A DNA stretch of 64,000 nucleotides from Salmonella enterica subsp. diarizonae (GCF_008692785.1 NZ_VXJV01000001.1:733634-797633); one strand, 5' to 3'; positions 13,022 to 25,756 are shown, counted from the first letter of the stretch. Notes: generated by a model from the letters alone, not told the origin. Numbers and translations: made by a program.

Positions 13022-14512
13022 TTAACTTTTCGTTTTTACAAAGGCATCTTTACTACTGCCAAACGGTACGGCTCCGCTGAACGGCTTGTCGTCGATAGCA
13101 TCGTGAGTGCGTAACGCTTCCGGACGTAGCCAACGCTGTACGCGAGACGGCATATCGAGACCAATAAGCAGGATCACGACAAACGTTAGGCTGAAAGAGA
13201 GCGATGCCAGCGCAGTGCCCAGATCCAGACGTTGAGCGATCAGCGCTCCCAGGATCGGTGCCAGCGCGCCGCCGAGCGCGCCGACGTTATAAGTAAAGCC
13301 CAGCCCCGCCGCACGCTGATCGGTATCGAAGTACCCGCCGATCAGTTTCGGCAGAATCCCGGCAATCCCCTGCCCCAACATCTGTTGGAAAAACAGTAGC
13401 AGACCCAGAACCCAGACGTTTGCGCCGCCAATCGCAAAAACTGGAATAATGAGTATTTGCGAGGCCAGCAGGCTACAGACATACGCTTTACGCGTTCCCA
13501 GCCAGTCGCCAAGAAAACCGCCTACGCAGCAACCAACCGCCGCGCCGAATCCACTAAAGAAAAGGACATTCGCCACCGTATGTGGATCGTAGGCCAGCTC
13601 GGTTTTCAGATAAGTGGGTAATAGCGCCTGAATCGGCCAGGAATAGAGGAAAGCAAACAGCACCACCAGCATCAGCGTTACGCCAGTGGGCCAGCGTTTA
13701 CCGCTGCTCTGCACCATAAAACTGATAAAGATAGCCGCACACAATAGTCCCAGCCCCGCCACAATCGCAGCATTTTGTAGATTACCGGCAAAACAGAACC
13801 ACAGCGCAGCGGCGGCGGCGAAGGTCATTAAGATATTGATGATGCGATGTTCGCCCCGATAAAGAATGTCGACCATCGTGCGTACCGGCGCTTTACCCGC
13901 GTGTTTCTCTTTCCAGTCCTCTGCTTCCGGAATGTTTTTCCGCAGCCAGAGGGCGAAGATAATTGGCAAGATGCCAATGAAAAACAGCGCACGCCAGCCC
14001 CAGACAGGCACCACCAGGCTGTACACTTGCGCGGCGACGACCGCGCCAACGGAGAAGCCGGAAATCAGAAATCCGCTGGCTTTATTGCGTAAATGTTTTG
14101 GCCAGCTTTCAATCACATAGGTCGCGCTGGAACCATATTCGCCCGCCATGCCCATACCAATCACCAATCGGGCGATAAACATGGTAGTGTAACCAGGCGC
14201 AAACCCGCAGGCCAGGGTTCCCACCGAAAACAGAATGATGCTGCTGACCATCGCCAAACGACGCCCATAGCGATCGCCCATCGCGCCCAGCAATAACCCG
14301 CCGAACCAGCGAGAGATAAAAGCCGCCGAAATCAGGCTTGCCGCCTGTACCGTCGTCAGCCCAAATTCGCTTTGTACCTCAGTCAGTACAAGAGCAATCA
14401 ACACAAAATCAAAACCATCAAGCAGATATCCCAGCCAGGCAGCGGAAAATGCCCGCCATTGCGCCCGGTTGAGATGGCGATACCACGGGATGTTCTGGGC
14501 AGAAGTACTCAT
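13022..14512 (-). CDS. nanT: Sialic acid transporter NanT
   Basis: NanT is the inner-membrane proton symporter for N-acetylneuraminate. The 496-residue protein is a major facilitator superfamily member with 14 predicted membrane segments, two more than most of the family. The signature loop is [14 protein letters not shown] between segments 2 and 3. It starts [20 protein letters not shown]. About 115 bases carrying a REP pair separate it from nanA, which probably lowers downstream expression relative to nanA. Confidence 0.97.
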   Translation of the reverse strand: MSTSAQNIPWYRHLNRAQWRAFSAAWLGYLLDGFDFVLIALVLTEVQSEFGLTTVQAASLISAAFISRWFGGLLLGAMGDRYGRRLAMVSSIILFSVGTLACGFAPGYTTMFIARLVIGMGMAGEYGSSATYVIESWPKHLRNKASGFLISGFSVGAVVAAQVYSLVVPVWGWRALFFIGILPIIFALWLRKNIPEAEDWKEKHAGKAPVRTMVDILYRGEHRIINILMTFAAAAALWFCFAGNLQNAAIVAGLGLLCAAIFISFMVQSSGKRWPTGVTLMLVVLFAFLYSWPIQALLPTYLKTELAYDPHTVANVLFFSGFGAAVGCCVGGFLGDWLGTRKAYVCSLLASQILIIPVFAIGGANVWVLGLLLFFQQMLGQGIAGILPKLIGGYFDTDQRAAGLGFTYNVGALGGALAPILGALIAQRLDLGTALASLSFSLTFVVILLIGLDMPSRVQRWLRPEALRTHDAIDDKPFSGAVPFGSSKDAFVKTKS

Positions 14513-14542
14513 TTTACTCTCCCGACGATTTTTGTTGTCGTT

Positions 14543-14622
14543 GTGCCGGATGGCGGCTTCGCCTTATCCGGCCTACCGTTCGTACTGTCGTAGGCCGGGC
14601 AAGCACAGCGCCCCCGGCATTA
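14543..14622. repeat. REP pair (BIME) between nanT and nanA
   Basis: Two REP palindromes face each other. The first (14545-14576) begins GCCGGATGGCGGCTTCGCC, and the second (14590-14622) begins GTAGGCCGGGCAAGC. REP units in operons often set mRNA decay boundaries. Confidence 0.85.
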
Positions 14623-14627
14623 CGCTG

Positions 14628-15521
14628 TTACGCCTTTTCTTCCAGCAATTCTTGAGCCAGCGCCTTCAGCTCCGGCAGATATTTTTCATCAACAGGCGCA
14701 AACGGTTTACGACACAGCGGCACCGATACCACGTCCATATAATGCAGGACCGTTTTCAGGCCGCGGAATACGCCGGTTTTAATCAGTAAATCAATAACCT
14801 TATTGCACTCGGTTTGCAGGCGCTGTGCTTTCGCCACATCGCCCTCACGTAACGCCTGCACAATCCCCTGATAACGCCAGCCCATAATGTTGTATGTGCT
14901 GCCGATACCGCCGTCCGCTCCCGCCAGCAAGCCGGAGGCGAAAATTTCGTCATAACCGTTGTACAACACCAGATCCGGATGCGCGCGGCGGATCTGTTCC
15001 ATCTGGAAAAGATCGCCGGAAGTTTGCTTCAGCGCGCTCACGCCTGGTAATGTCACCAGCGTATTGATCTGATCCAGCGTAAGTTTTACGCCGCTTAACG
15101 CCGGAATGTTGTATACCACCATCGGTAGCCCATCTGCGGAATCAATGATTGCCCGATAATGGTCACAGTGCTCTTCAAAACTGAAAGGGTAATAAAAGGG
15201 CGTCACCGCAGAGACAGCATCAAAACCGTAACGCTTTGCAGCGCTCGCCAGTTGCTGGCTTTCTGCGGTGCTTACCGTCCCGACATGGGCGATCAGCGTG
15301 ATTTTTCCCTTCGCCTCTTCGGCGACAATTTCCAGCACCTGCTCTCTTTCTGCAAGACTCTGTACGAATGCTTCCCCGGTGGAACCGCCAACGTATAGTC
15401 CGTCGATACCCTGCCCAATGTTAAAACGCACCAGACGGCGCAGACTTTCGCTATCCAGTTGCTGCTGATGATCAAATGGGGTCAACAACGCCGCCATTAC
15501 GCCTTGCAATGCTTTTGCCAT
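14628..15521 (-). CDS. nanA: N-acetylneuraminate lyase
   Basis: NanA splits N-acetylneuraminate into ManNAc and pyruvate by a Schiff-base aldol reaction. It is a 297-residue member of the DapA/NAL family. The lysine in ALKQTSGDL (about 165) is the Schiff-base residue, the tyrosine in [10 protein letters not shown] (about 137) is the catalytic acid/base, and [11 protein letters not shown] near 47 binds the pyruvate carboxylate. It is the first gene of the operon, under NanR and CRP-like sites at 15557-15631. Confidence 0.98.
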   Translation of the reverse strand: MAKALQGVMAALLTPFDHQQQLDSESLRRLVRFNIGQGIDGLYVGGSTGEAFVQSLAEREQVLEIVAEEAKGKITLIAHVGTVSTAESQQLASAAKRYGFDAVSAVTPFYYPFSFEEHCDHYRAIIDSADGLPMVVYNIPALSGVKLTLDQINTLVTLPGVSALKQTSGDLFQMEQIRRAHPDLVLYNGYDEIFASGLLAGADGGIGSTYNIMGWRYQGIVQALREGDVAKAQRLQTECNKVIDLLIKTGVFRGLKTVLHYMDVVSVPLCRKPFAPVDEKYLPELKALAQELLEEKA

Positions 15522-15556
15522 ACCTACCTCTGCGGATGATGAATATATTAACTACC

Positions 15557-15577
15557 TACCTTTATACCTGTTATACC
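15557..15577 (-). promoter_or_regulatory. NanR operator repeats before nanA
   Basis: On the minus strand the sequence is GGTATAACAGGTATAAAGGT followed by A: two full GGTATA units and a partial third. E. coli NanR binds three tandem GGTATA repeats here and releases them on binding sialic acid. In this genome the third repeat reads GGTAGG, so it is degenerate. Confidence 0.88.
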
Positions 15578-15614
15578 AGAACAAATAAGCAGCAAATAAT
15601 ACAGAACGCTTATA

Positions 15615-15631
15615 GTGCGATCTGCTTCACT
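15615..15631 (-). promoter_or_regulatory. Likely CRP site of the nanA promoter
   Basis: On the minus strand the bases read AGTGAAGCAGATCGCAC, a GTGA-N6-TCGCA match to the CRP consensus. It lies about 40 bases upstream of the NanR repeats, a class I activator position, as in E. coli. Confidence 0.65.
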
Positions 15632-15655
15632 AAACAAAGATCGGAAGCGCGATCT

Positions 15656-16447
15656 CTACCGCATTTTTTGACTTTTTTTACCGAACGCGTGCCAGGTAGC
15701 GGAAACGCTATTGAGGTGGGTTTGCAGAGCGCGATCCGCTTTATCTGGATCTCGCTGACGGATGGCATCAACAATCACAATATGCTGTTGATAACTCACG
15801 TTATTATGTTCATGCAACTCGCGATCGGGAACGCTTGGACGAGCGGCGATTAGCCAGTCCAGCAGAGCAACATGAATAGCCATAAAGATCGGGTTACCAG
15901 GAATTTCAGCCAGTACCCGGTGAAACTCGACGTCCGAACGAATAAACAGCGCGTTGTCATCCAGCGACTGACTATTAATTTCCAGCGCTTTCGTTAACAA
16001 CGCGATCTGCTCGTCGGTGGCATGTTCCGCCGCATAGCGTACCAGGCTGGATTCAAAGAAAAGCCGTAGCTGTTCAAAGTGAGCAATACCGCCAGGGTGA
16101 GTAAGAAAATCTTTCGCCATACCTGACAGTTCACTGATGATGGTATCGGCAGAGGGGCGCGAAACGCGGGCGCGTTCGCCGTTATTGATTTGCACCAGAC
16201 CTTTACGCTTCAGCGCGGCTAACGCTTCACGCACGGAGGGACGTCCCACATTGAAGAAGGCCATTAATTCACGTTCAGACGGTAGCTGTTCCCCCTCGCC
16301 AAATTCATGGCGACGGATCATCTGTTCCAGCTCCTCCTCAACCATTTCAGACAGTTTTTTACGCGCCAGCGGACGGCGGCGCAAACTACGCCCGAGGGAT
16401 GTAGGAGAATCTTCTGCTTGCGAATCAAATGCGTTCATAACGTCCAT
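15656..16447 (-). CDS. nanR: Sialic acid operon repressor NanR
   Basis: NanR is a GntR/FadR-type repressor of sialic acid genes, released by N-acetylneuraminate. The 263-residue protein has an N-terminal extension, a winged helix-turn-helix at about 35-100 ([20 protein letters not shown]) and an all-helical FCD effector domain with metal-type histidines, e.g. VEFHRVLAE and [10 protein letters not shown]. It is transcribed the same way as nanA and lies upstream of it, with 134 bases between. Confidence 0.96.
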   Translation of the reverse strand: MDVMNAFDSQAEDSPTSLGRSLRRRPLARKKLSEMVEEELEQMIRRHEFGEGEQLPSERELMAFFNVGRPSVREALAALKRKGLVQINNGERARVSRPSADTIISELSGMAKDFLTHPGGIAHFEQLRLFFESSLVRYAAEHATDEQIALLTKALEINSQSLDDNALFIRSDVEFHRVLAEIPGNPIFMAIHVALLDWLIAARPSVPDRELHEHNNVSYQQHIVIVDAIRQRDPDKADRALQTHLNSVSATWHAFGKKSQKMR

Positions 16448-16524
16448 TCATGAGTGGTCGGTGGCAGATAATAGCCAGCCTATCGTATCACAGCTTTAAA
16501 AGCGGGGTGAACCCACGAGGAGAC

Positions 16525-16553
16525 CAAACAAAACAGGCCCTTCAGGGCCTGTT
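16525..16553 (-). terminator. Terminator of sspA-sspB
   Basis: AACAGGCCCT and AGGGCCTGTT form a strong stem with a short loop, followed on the minus strand by TTTTGTTTGG. It lies just after the sspB stop. Confidence 0.85.
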
Positions 16554-16555
16554 GA

Positions 16556-17056
16556 TTATTTTACCACGCGCAGCGCCGGACGTCCGCCACGCGGCGGTGG
16601 CGGCTCGTCATCAGGGCTACTGTCGTCATCGTGGTCAGGCTTATCGCCATCAATGACGGACATCACGGTCTCGCTTTCCGCGCCTGTGGTTTTGTCATCA
16701 TCATTTAAGCTGACAACGTCTTCATCATAGGCGGCTTCAGGCTCAAACATGGTACCCGCGCCATTTTCACGGGCGTAAATCGCCAGCACCGCAGCCAAAG
16801 GCACAGAAACCTGACGGGGGACGCCGCCGAAGCGCGCATTAAAGCGCACTTCATCATTAGACAGTTCCAGATTACCTACCGCACGCGGCGCGATGTTGAG
16901 GACGATTTGCCCATCGCGCGCATATTCCATAGGGACATGCACGCCAGGCAGCGTCACATCCACCACCAGATGCGGGGTCAGTTGGTTATCCAATAACCAC
17001 TCATAGAAAGCGCGCAACAGATAAGGACGACGCGGCGTCAACTGTGACAAATCCAT
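16556..17056 (-). CDS. sspB: ClpXP protease adaptor SspB
   Basis: SspB binds ssrA-tagged proteins from stalled ribosomes and delivers them to ClpXP; it also helps degrade RseA. The folded substrate-binding domain is about residues 1-115. A long acidic, flexible linker rich in Asp, Glu and Pro follows. The last residues, GGRPALRVVK, form the ClpX-binding tail. The 166 residues match the family. It starts five bases after the sspA stop, as the second gene of that operon. Confidence 0.97.
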   Translation of the reverse strand: MDLSQLTPRRPYLLRAFYEWLLDNQLTPHLVVDVTLPGVHVPMEYARDGQIVLNIAPRAVGNLELSNDEVRFNARFGGVPRQVSVPLAAVLAIYARENGAGTMFEPEAAYDEDVVSLNDDDKTTGAESETVMSVIDGDKPDHDDDSSPDDEPPPPRGGRPALRVVK

Positions 17057-17061
17057 ACAGG

Positions 17062-17700
17062 TTAACCCCGACCGAGGCGCATTTCACGTTCAGCTTCGGT
17101 TAAGGAAGCCAGGAAAGAATCACGTTCAAAGACGCGGGTCATATAGCCTTTCAGCTCTTTCGCCCCTGCGCCGCTGAATTCGATACCTAACTGCGGTAAA
17201 CGCCACAGCAGAGGTGCCAGGTAGCAATCAACCAGACTGAATTCGTCGCTCAGGAAATACGGTTTCTGGCCAAATACCGGCGCAATCGCCAGCAGCTCTT
17301 CGCGCAGTTGTTTACGCGCAGAGTCGGCCTCGGAAGCAGACCCGTTTACGATGACGTTCATCAGCGTATACCAGTCTTTTTCAATACGGTGCATGTACAG
17401 ACGGCTTTCACCGCGAGCGACCGGATAAACCGGCATCAGCGGCGGATGAGGGAAACGCTCATCCAGATATTCCATAATGATGCGAGATTCCCACAGGGTC
17501 AGCTCACGATCCACCAGTGTCGGAACGCTTTGATTCGGGTTGAGGTCAATCAGATCCTGAGGTGGATTGTCCTTTTCCACGTGTTCGATCTCAAAACTAA
17601 CACCCTTTTCAGCCAGCACAATGCGGACCTGATGGCTATAGATGTCAGTAGGACCAGAAAACAGCGTCATTACCGAACGTTTGTTGGCAGCGACAGCCAT
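17062..17700 (-). CDS. sspA: Stringent starvation protein A
   Basis: SspA is an RNA polymerase-associated protein made during starvation; it lowers H-NS and supports stationary-phase acid tolerance. It has a glutathione S-transferase fold: thioredoxin-like N-terminal domain (FSGPTDIYSHQVRIVLAEKG) and helical C-terminal domain. The family has no classical transferase activity. Its 212 residues are the normal length. sspB follows after five bases. rpsI-rplM lies upstream in the same direction behind its own terminator. Confidence 0.97.
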   Translation of the reverse strand: MAVAANKRSVMTLFSGPTDIYSHQVRIVLAEKGVSFEIEHVEKDNPPQDLIDLNPNQSVPTLVDRELTLWESRIIMEYLDERFPHPPLMPVYPVARGESRLYMHRIEKDWYTLMNVIVNGSASEADSARKQLREELLAIAPVFGQKPYFLSDEFSLVDCYLAPLLWRLPQLGIEFSGAGAKELKGYMTRVFERDSFLASLTEAEREMRLGRG

Positions 17701-17953
17701 GAAAACCTCCAGGTATATTCAGAATTTTTACTGCTACCAGCCACAACGTGACCAGCCAGATGTTATGTCACCCAGGGCGAAAAAAGTCATCATTGCTCAA
17801 AAACGAGACAAAAAATGAACATTCCCCGCTATTTGGGCAGAAAATTGGATGATAGTTTACCAGATTTTGTGACCTTTGTGGTGAGTCGATTCTGGAATTG
17901 GGGAAAAAGAGACAACAATCCGCATTTCATCGTGACAGATAAATGCATTGCCC

Positions 17954-17982
17954 ATAAAAAAACCCGCCGAAGCGGGTTTTTC
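17954..17982 (-). terminator. Terminator of rplM-rpsI
   Basis: AAAAAAACCCGCC-GAA-GCGGGTTTTT gives a GC stem flanked by A and T runs, so it can work in both directions. It lies about 30 bases past the rpsI stop. Confidence 0.9.
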
Positions 17983-18013
17983 GCTAACAGTTGTCTGCCG
18001 AAGCAGAAACCCA

Positions 18014-18409
<396 letters not shown>

Positions 18410-18421
18410 CTATAATCCCGA

Positions 18422-18874
<453 letters not shown>

Positions 18875-19013
18875 TTACACGTTGGTGAACACCCAAACGT
18901 TTTAAATAGTTGAGGTTCACACGACAAAGTCCGGTAAACCTACCCCCTCGGATATGTTTGGCCGGCACAGAGAAAGTTTGGGAAAAAACTCTCTTGTAAC
19001 GTGGGGTCGCAGG

Positions 19014-19019
19014 ATTATA
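19014..19019 (-). promoter_or_regulatory. -10 box of the rplM-rpsI promoter
   Basis: On the minus strand a perfect TATAAT is followed by the GC-rich discriminator CCTGCGACCCC, typical of stringently controlled ribosomal promoters. No strong -35 lies at 17 bases. The leader to the rplM start would be about 160 bases. Confidence 0.65.
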
Positions 19020-19123
19020 GAGAAGTCCAGGTCAAAGATCGACCCCTTTTTGTGATTTGCCGCGGGTTTTGTTCAGACCTTATCCAACATCGGTCGGGGA
19101 AGTTGTCGACATGAGACACACAA

Positions 19124-19152
19124 TGCCCGGGGCGCTGCGCTTGTCCGGCTTA
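19124..19152. repeat. REP-like palindrome after zapE
   Basis: TGCCCGGGGCGCTGCGCTTG then TCCGGC matches a REP unit at the very end of zapE, overlapping its last codon. Confidence 0.6.
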
Positions 19153-20274
19153 CGGCATATGCTCCCGCTTGAGGTACTCCGCACTCTGCATCTCCTGCAG
19201 GCGCGACAGACAGCGCTGAAATTCAAACTTGAGCCGCTCCCCCTGATAAATCTCATATAACGGCGCGGCGGCGCTGACCACCAGCTTAACGTGGCGCTCG
19301 TAAAACTCATCCACCAGCGCAATAAAGCGGCGCGCTTCGCTCTCCATCAGCGGCGTCATGACCGGCACGTCAAACAGCAGAACCGTGTGAAATAGCCTTG
19401 AGAGCGCAATGTAATCATGCTGGCTACGGGCCTCGACGCACAACGTAGCGAAAGAGACCGCTAACGTTTGGTTTTCAACGCCCAGGGTGGATAAAGGGCG
19501 ATGATTGATTTCCAGGGTCGGGGCGTGTTCTCGCGTGGCCCCCGCTAACGCCAGCCACAGTTTATCCATTTGCCGCCGGGTTTCATCATTAAGCGGCGTT
19601 AGCCATAAATGGGCCTGCGTCAGCGTACGCAGCCGGTAATCGACGCCGGCGTCCACATTCATAATGTCGCAGTGCTGTTTGATGGCATCGATAGCTGGCA
19701 GGAAGCGGGCGCGTTGCAAACCGTTGCGGTAGAGTTCATCCGGCGGAATATTGGAGGTCGCGACCAGCGTAATGCCGCGTGCAAACAGCGCTTTCATTAA
19801 ACCGCCCAGCAGCATGGCGTCGGTAATATCGGCGACGAAAAACTCATCGAAACACAGTACGTCCGTCTCGGCTTTAAACCGGTCGGCAATAATGTCTAAC
19901 GGATCGCTCTGTCCCTGTAGTGCGGTGAGTTCTTCATGCACGCGCAGCATAAAACGATGAAAATGCAGGCGCAGTTTTCGCTCGCCCGGCAGGCTGTGGT
20001 AGAAGAGATCCATGAGCCAGGTTTTGCCGCGACCCACGCCCCCCCACATGTACAGCCCGCGAACCGGTATTTGCGCGTCCGGTTCGTTTTTGCCTAATAA
20101 TTTCCCCAGTCGCGCTATCAGTCCACCAGGCGGCGTAGTCGACGATTTTTTCGCGGTGAGCTCCTGATAAAGGGTTTCCAGACGGTTGACCGCCTCTTTC
20201 TGTACGTCGTCAGGCTGATGGGTGCCTTCGTTGAGAGCCTGGAGATAACGCGATGTAGGGGAAAGGCTTTGCAT
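19150..20274 (-). CDS. zapE: Cell division ATPase ZapE
   Basis: ZapE (YhcM) is an AFG1-like AAA ATPase that associates with the Z ring and destabilises FtsZ polymers under stress. The 374 residues include Walker A in MWGGVGRGKTWLMD (about 75) and Walker B in VLCFDEFF. It is divergent from zapG, with 193 bases between. Both are conserved neighbours and both act at division, which supports the names. Confidence 0.96.
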   Translation of the reverse strand: MQSLSPTSRYLQALNEGTHQPDDVQKEAVNRLETLYQELTAKKSSTTPPGGLIARLGKLLGKNEPDAQIPVRGLYMWGGVGRGKTWLMDLFYHSLPGERKLRLHFHRFMLRVHEELTALQGQSDPLDIIADRFKAETDVLCFDEFFVADITDAMLLGGLMKALFARGITLVATSNIPPDELYRNGLQRARFLPAIDAIKQHCDIMNVDAGVDYRLRTLTQAHLWLTPLNDETRRQMDKLWLALAGATREHAPTLEINHRPLSTLGVENQTLAVSFATLCVEARSQHDYIALSRLFHTVLLFDVPVMTPLMESEARRFIALVDEFYERHVKLVVSAAAPLYEIYQGERLKFEFQRCLSRLQEMQSAEYLKREHMP

Positions 20275-20467
20275 AATGTTATTGTTATTCCTTGAAAATC
20301 GATGTGCCGTCCGTTCACGGCTGACGAAAAAAAGGCCGTTCTACACTACGCGATATGCTGTCGGGATTCCACTTCTACGGAATTAGCGGTTATAGTGGCA
20401 TAATCAGGCGCGGGCATGGAGCCTGGAGCCAACACCCTACGGAAACATAAGACAACGGGAGATGTTC

Positions 20468-20866
20468 ATGACCTGGGAATATGCGCTAATTGGATTAGTC
20501 GTCGGTATCATCATTGGTGCCGTGGCCATGCGTTTTGGTAATCGTAAGTTACGTCAACAGCAGGCATTGCAGTACGAACTGGAAAAAAACAAAGCTGAGC
20601 TGGAAGAGTACCGTGAAGAGCTGGTTAGCCACTTTGCCCGCAGCGCGGAGCTGCTGGATACCATGGCGCATGATTACCGCCAGCTGTATCAGCATATGGC
20701 GAAAAGCTCCAGCAGCTTGCTGCCGGAAATGTCGGCGGAGTCGAATCCGTTCCGTAACCGTCTGGCGGAGTCTGAAGCGAGCAACGATCAGGCGCCGGTA
20801 CAAATGCCGCGTGACTATTCTGAAGGCGCGTCAGGCCTGTTGCGTAGCGGTGCAAAGCGCGATTAA
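20468..20866 (+). CDS. zapG: Z-ring associated / envelope protein ZapG (YhcB)
   Basis: This 132-residue protein (DUF1043) has one N-terminal membrane helix (YALIGLVVGIIIGAVAM) followed by a charged coiled coil in the cytoplasm (about 25-85) and a flexible tail. YhcB links cell division and envelope growth in E. coli; its exact action is still unsettled. The ATG at 20468 is preferred over the one at 20462, because GGGAG ends seven bases before the former and directly abuts the latter. Confidence 0.95.
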   Translation: MTWEYALIGLVVGIIIGAVAMRFGNRKLRQQQALQYELEKNKAELEEYREELVSHFARSAELLDTMAHDYRQLYQHMAKSSSSLLPEMSAESNPFRNRLAESEASNDQAPVQMPRDYSEGASGLLRSGAKRD

Positions 20867-21022
20867 TCGCACGCCGTTAAGAAATTTATCGGGCGCATCG
20901 CTTGCGCCCCCTCTCTATCTTTCCTGTCCCAGCTATTATCATTGTTACCAGGCTGAAAATTCAATAACATCAATCTGTTTTGAATTGTCTATCCGTTCAT
21001 TCAAGGTACGAGAGCAGCATCC

Positions 21023-22390
21023 ATGAAAAAACACACCCAGCTGTTAAGTGCATTAGCGTTAAGTGTCGGGTTAACTCTTTCGGCGCCGTTTCCAGCCCTT
21101 GCATCGATACCAGGCCAGGTGCCAGGCCAGGCGACGCTGCCAAGCCTTGCCCCTATGCTGGAGAAAGTGCTGCCTGCTGTCGTCAGCGTAAAAGTCGAGG
21201 GAACCGCCACCCAGAGCCCAAAAGTGCCGGAGGAGTTTAAAAAATTCTTTGGCGAAGATCTGCCAGACCAGCCGTCCCAGCAGTTTGAAGGACTCGGTTC
21301 GGGGGTGATTATCGATGCCGCGAAAGGCTATGTATTAACCAATAATCATGTGATTAATCAGGCGCAGAAGATCAGCATTCAACTGAATGACGGACGCGAA
21401 TTTGACGCGAAGCTGATCGGCGGCGACGACCAGAGCGATATCGCTCTGTTACAGATTCAGAATCCCAGTCAGTTAACGCAAATTGCGATCGCCGATTCCG
21501 ACAAACTCCGCGTCGGCGATTTCGCCGTGGCGGTCGGTAATCCGTTTGGTCTGGGGCAAACCGCCACCTCCGGGATTATTTCAGCACTGGGACGTAGCGG
21601 GCTTAATCTGGAAGGGCTTGAGAACTTTATTCAAACCGATGCCTCCATTAACCGCGGCAACTCCGGCGGCGCGCTGCTTAACCTGAACGGCGAGCTGATT
21701 GGGATTAATACCGCGATCCTCGCGCCAGGGGGCGGGAGCATCGGCATCGGCTTTGCTATTCCTTCCAATATGGCGCAGACGCTGGCGCAGCAGTTGATTC
21801 AGTTCGGCGAAATCAAACGCGGATTGCTGGGAATTAAAGGCACTGAAATGACCGCTGATATCGCTAAGGCATTCAAACTGAACGTTCAGCGTGGCGCTTT
21901 TGTCAGCGAGGTTTTACCCAATTCAGGTTCGGCGAAGGCCGGGGTGAAATCCGGAGACGTGATTATCAGTCTTAACGGTAAGCCGCTGAATAGCTTTGCC
22001 GAACTGCGTTCACGTATCGCCACCACCGAACCGGGCACGAAAGTAAAGCTGGGTCTGCTGCGCGATGGTAAGCCGCTGGAGGTGGAAGTCACGCTGGATT
22101 CCAATACCTCCTCTTCCGCCAGCGCCGAAATGATCGCCCCGGCGTTGCAAGGCGCGACGCTGAGCGACGGACAACTGAAAGACGGGACGAAAGGCGTTAA
22201 GATTGATAGCGTCGAAAAAAGCAGTCCCGCCGCTCAGGCCGGTTTGCAAAAAGATGATGTTATTATCGGCGTTAACCGCGATCGCATCAGTTCTATCGCC
22301 GAAATGCGCAAAGTGATGGCGGCAAAACCGTCTATCATTGCCCTTCAGGTAGTACGCGGCAACGAGAACATTTATCTATTGCTGCGCTAA
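21023..22390 (+). CDS. degQ: Periplasmic serine endoprotease DegQ
   Basis: DegQ is a DegP-like HtrA protease and chaperone of the periplasm. A signal peptide ends near Ala27 (FPALA/SIPGQ). The trypsin-like domain shows the catalytic triad in TNNHVIN, DQSDIALL and RGNSGGALL. Two PDZ domains follow (about 260-350 and 360-455). It is 455 residues, the usual length. A short repeat at the mature N-terminus (PGQVPGQ) is encoded by repeated GCCAGGCCAGG. degS follows after 92 bases. Confidence 0.97.
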   Translation: MKKHTQLLSALALSVGLTLSAPFPALASIPGQVPGQATLPSLAPMLEKVLPAVVSVKVEGTATQSPKVPEEFKKFFGEDLPDQPSQQFEGLGSGVIIDAAKGYVLTNNHVINQAQKISIQLNDGREFDAKLIGGDDQSDIALLQIQNPSQLTQIAIADSDKLRVGDFAVAVGNPFGLGQTATSGIISALGRSGLNLEGLENFIQTDASINRGNSGGALLNLNGELIGINTAILAPGGGSIGIGFAIPSNMAQTLAQQLIQFGEIKRGLLGIKGTEMTADIAKAFKLNVQRGAFVSEVLPNSGSAKAGVKSGDVIISLNGKPLNSFAELRSRIATTEPGTKVKLGLLRDGKPLEVEVTLDSNTSSSASAEMIAPALQGATLSDGQLKDGTKGVKIDSVEKSSPAAQAGLQKDDVIIGVNRDRISSIAEMRKVMAAKPSIIALQVVRGNENIYLLLR

Positions 22391-22400
22391 TCCTGTCTTA

Positions 22401-22434
22401 AACCGGGCATCAGCCTGCGATGTGATGTCCGGTT
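22401..22434 (+). promoter_or_regulatory. Stem-loop between degQ and degS
   Basis: AACCGGGCATCA pairs with TGATGTCCGGTT (one mismatch) across ten bases just after the degQ stop. No T-run follows, so it may separate expression of the two proteases by affecting mRNA decay. Confidence 0.45.
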
Positions 22435-22482
22435 AACTCATGGTATGCTGCTGCCGTTCCCTTTTTTAACGACGCCTCCATC

Positions 22483-23550
22483 ATGTTTGTGAAGCTCTTA
22501 CGTTCGGTCGCAATAGGTTTAATTGTCGGCGCTATTCTGTTGGCCGTCATGCCTTCTTTGCGCAAAATTAATCCTATCGCCGTCCCGCAATTCGACAGTA
22601 CCGATGAGACGCCAGCCAGCTATAATTTTGCGGTTCGCCGCGCCGCGCCTGCCGTCGTCAATGTCTATAACCGCAGTATGAACAGTACCGCGCATAATCA
22701 ACTGGAGATCCGCACGCTGGGTTCCGGCGTGATCATGGATCAACGCGGTTATATTATTACCAACAAGCACGTGATTAACGATGCCGATCAGATTATCGTC
22801 GCGCTACAGGACGGCCGCGTGTTTGAAGCGCTACTGGTTGGCTCCGATTCGCTTACCGATCTGGCGGTGCTGAAGATCAACGCCACCGGCGGGCTGCCTA
22901 CCATCCCGATTAATACAAAGCGTACGCCGCATATTGGCGATGTCGTACTGGCTATCGGCAACCCATATAATCTGGGACAGACCATCACCCAGGGGATCAT
23001 CAGCGCAACGGGTCGTATCGGCCTGAACCCGACGGGGCGGCAGAATTTTCTCCAGACCGACGCCTCGATTAACCACGGTAATTCCGGCGGCGCGCTGGTC
23101 AACTCGTTAGGCGAACTGATGGGGATCAACACCCTCTCTTTTGATAAGAGTAACGATGGCGAAACGCCGGAAGGTATTGGTTTTGCGATTCCCTTCCAGC
23201 TAGCCACGAAAATTATGGATAAGCTTATCCGCGACGGTCGCGTGATTCGCGGCTATATCGGTATTGGCGGACGAGAAATCGCGCCGCTGCACGCGCAGGG
23301 TAGCGGCATGGACCCGATTCAGGGCATTGTGGTTAATGAAGTAACGCCAAACGGCCCCGCCGCGCTTGCCGGTATTCAGGTTAACGATCTGATCATTTCG
23401 GTCAATAATAAACCGGCCGTGTCCGCGCTGGAGACGATGGATCAGGTGGCGGAAATCCGTCCGGGCTCCGTCATTCCGGTCGTGGTGATGCGGGATGATA
23501 AGCAGTTCACGTTCCAGGTGACGGTGCAGGAATATCCGGCGACTAATTGA
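22483..23550 (+). CDS. degS: Site-1 protease DegS of the sigma-E response
   Basis: DegS senses misfolded outer membrane porins through its PDZ domain and cuts the anti-sigma factor RseA, starting release of sigma-E. The 355-residue protein has an N-terminal membrane anchor (IGLIVGAILLAVM), a serine protease domain with triad residues in TNKHVIND, SLTDLAVL and HGNSGGALV, and a single PDZ domain (about 255-350). One PDZ and a membrane anchor distinguish it from DegQ. Confidence 0.98.
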   Translation: MFVKLLRSVAIGLIVGAILLAVMPSLRKINPIAVPQFDSTDETPASYNFAVRRAAPAVVNVYNRSMNSTAHNQLEIRTLGSGVIMDQRGYIITNKHVINDADQIIVALQDGRVFEALLVGSDSLTDLAVLKINATGGLPTIPINTKRTPHIGDVVLAIGNPYNLGQTITQGIISATGRIGLNPTGRQNFLQTDASINHGNSGGALVNSLGELMGINTLSFDKSNDGETPEGIGFAIPFQLATKIMDKLIRDGRVIRGYIGIGGREIAPLHAQGSGMDPIQGIVVNEVTPNGPAALAGIQVNDLIISVNNKPAVSALETMDQVAEIRPGSVIPVVVMRDDKQFTFQVTVQEYPATN

Positions 23551-23580
23551 TATTTTCTGCGCCGTTAATCAAGCGGGCAT

Positions 23581-23612
23581 AAAAAAACCGGAGTTAACTC
23601 CGGTTTTTTTAT
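23581..23612. terminator. Bidirectional terminator between degS and mdh
   Basis: AAAAAAACCGGAGT and ACTCCGGTTTTTTT form a perfect stem with A and T flanks, serving the convergent degS (+) and mdh (-) genes. Confidence 0.92.
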
Positions 23613-23625
23613 AATAACATATGGC

Positions 23626-25449
<1,824 letters not shown>

Positions 25450-25457
25450 CCCTACTT

Positions 25458-25480
25458 CCTCCGTCGTCGTACGGCGGAGG
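25458..25480 (+). terminator. Terminator of argR
   Basis: CCTCCGTCGT and ACGGCGGAGG form a 10-bp stem (one G-U pair) with a 3-base loop, nine bases after the stop. The following stretch is pyrimidine-rich but not a pure T-run. Confidence 0.65.
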
Positions 25481-25756
25481 CACCTTCTTCTCCTCTCTCC
25501 GCGCGGCTTTCCTGTACGGTTATCATTTGGCAAATCATGCCCTTAAACATTCACCATATGAATACCAAATCAAAAAAACGCACAAAATGTCAAATTTTTT
25601 AATGCATTGATTTTATTTTCTTTTTTTAAATATCGCGGCGAAAAGCAGCAATTTTAATTCTATAACATTATAAAAAATAAGATTTTTAGTATCTTAAAAA
25701 AGAAGAAACAATTAGCGTGGTATTAATTAATCGCGTGATTAGTGTATACTTGATTT
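25481..25756. other. AT-rich region upstream of yhcN
   Basis: No gene is seen. The base composition turns strongly AT-rich from about 25560 (e.g. TTTTATTTTCTTTTTTTAAA), which often attracts H-NS. A -10-like TATACT lies at 25745-25750. Confidence 0.5.
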
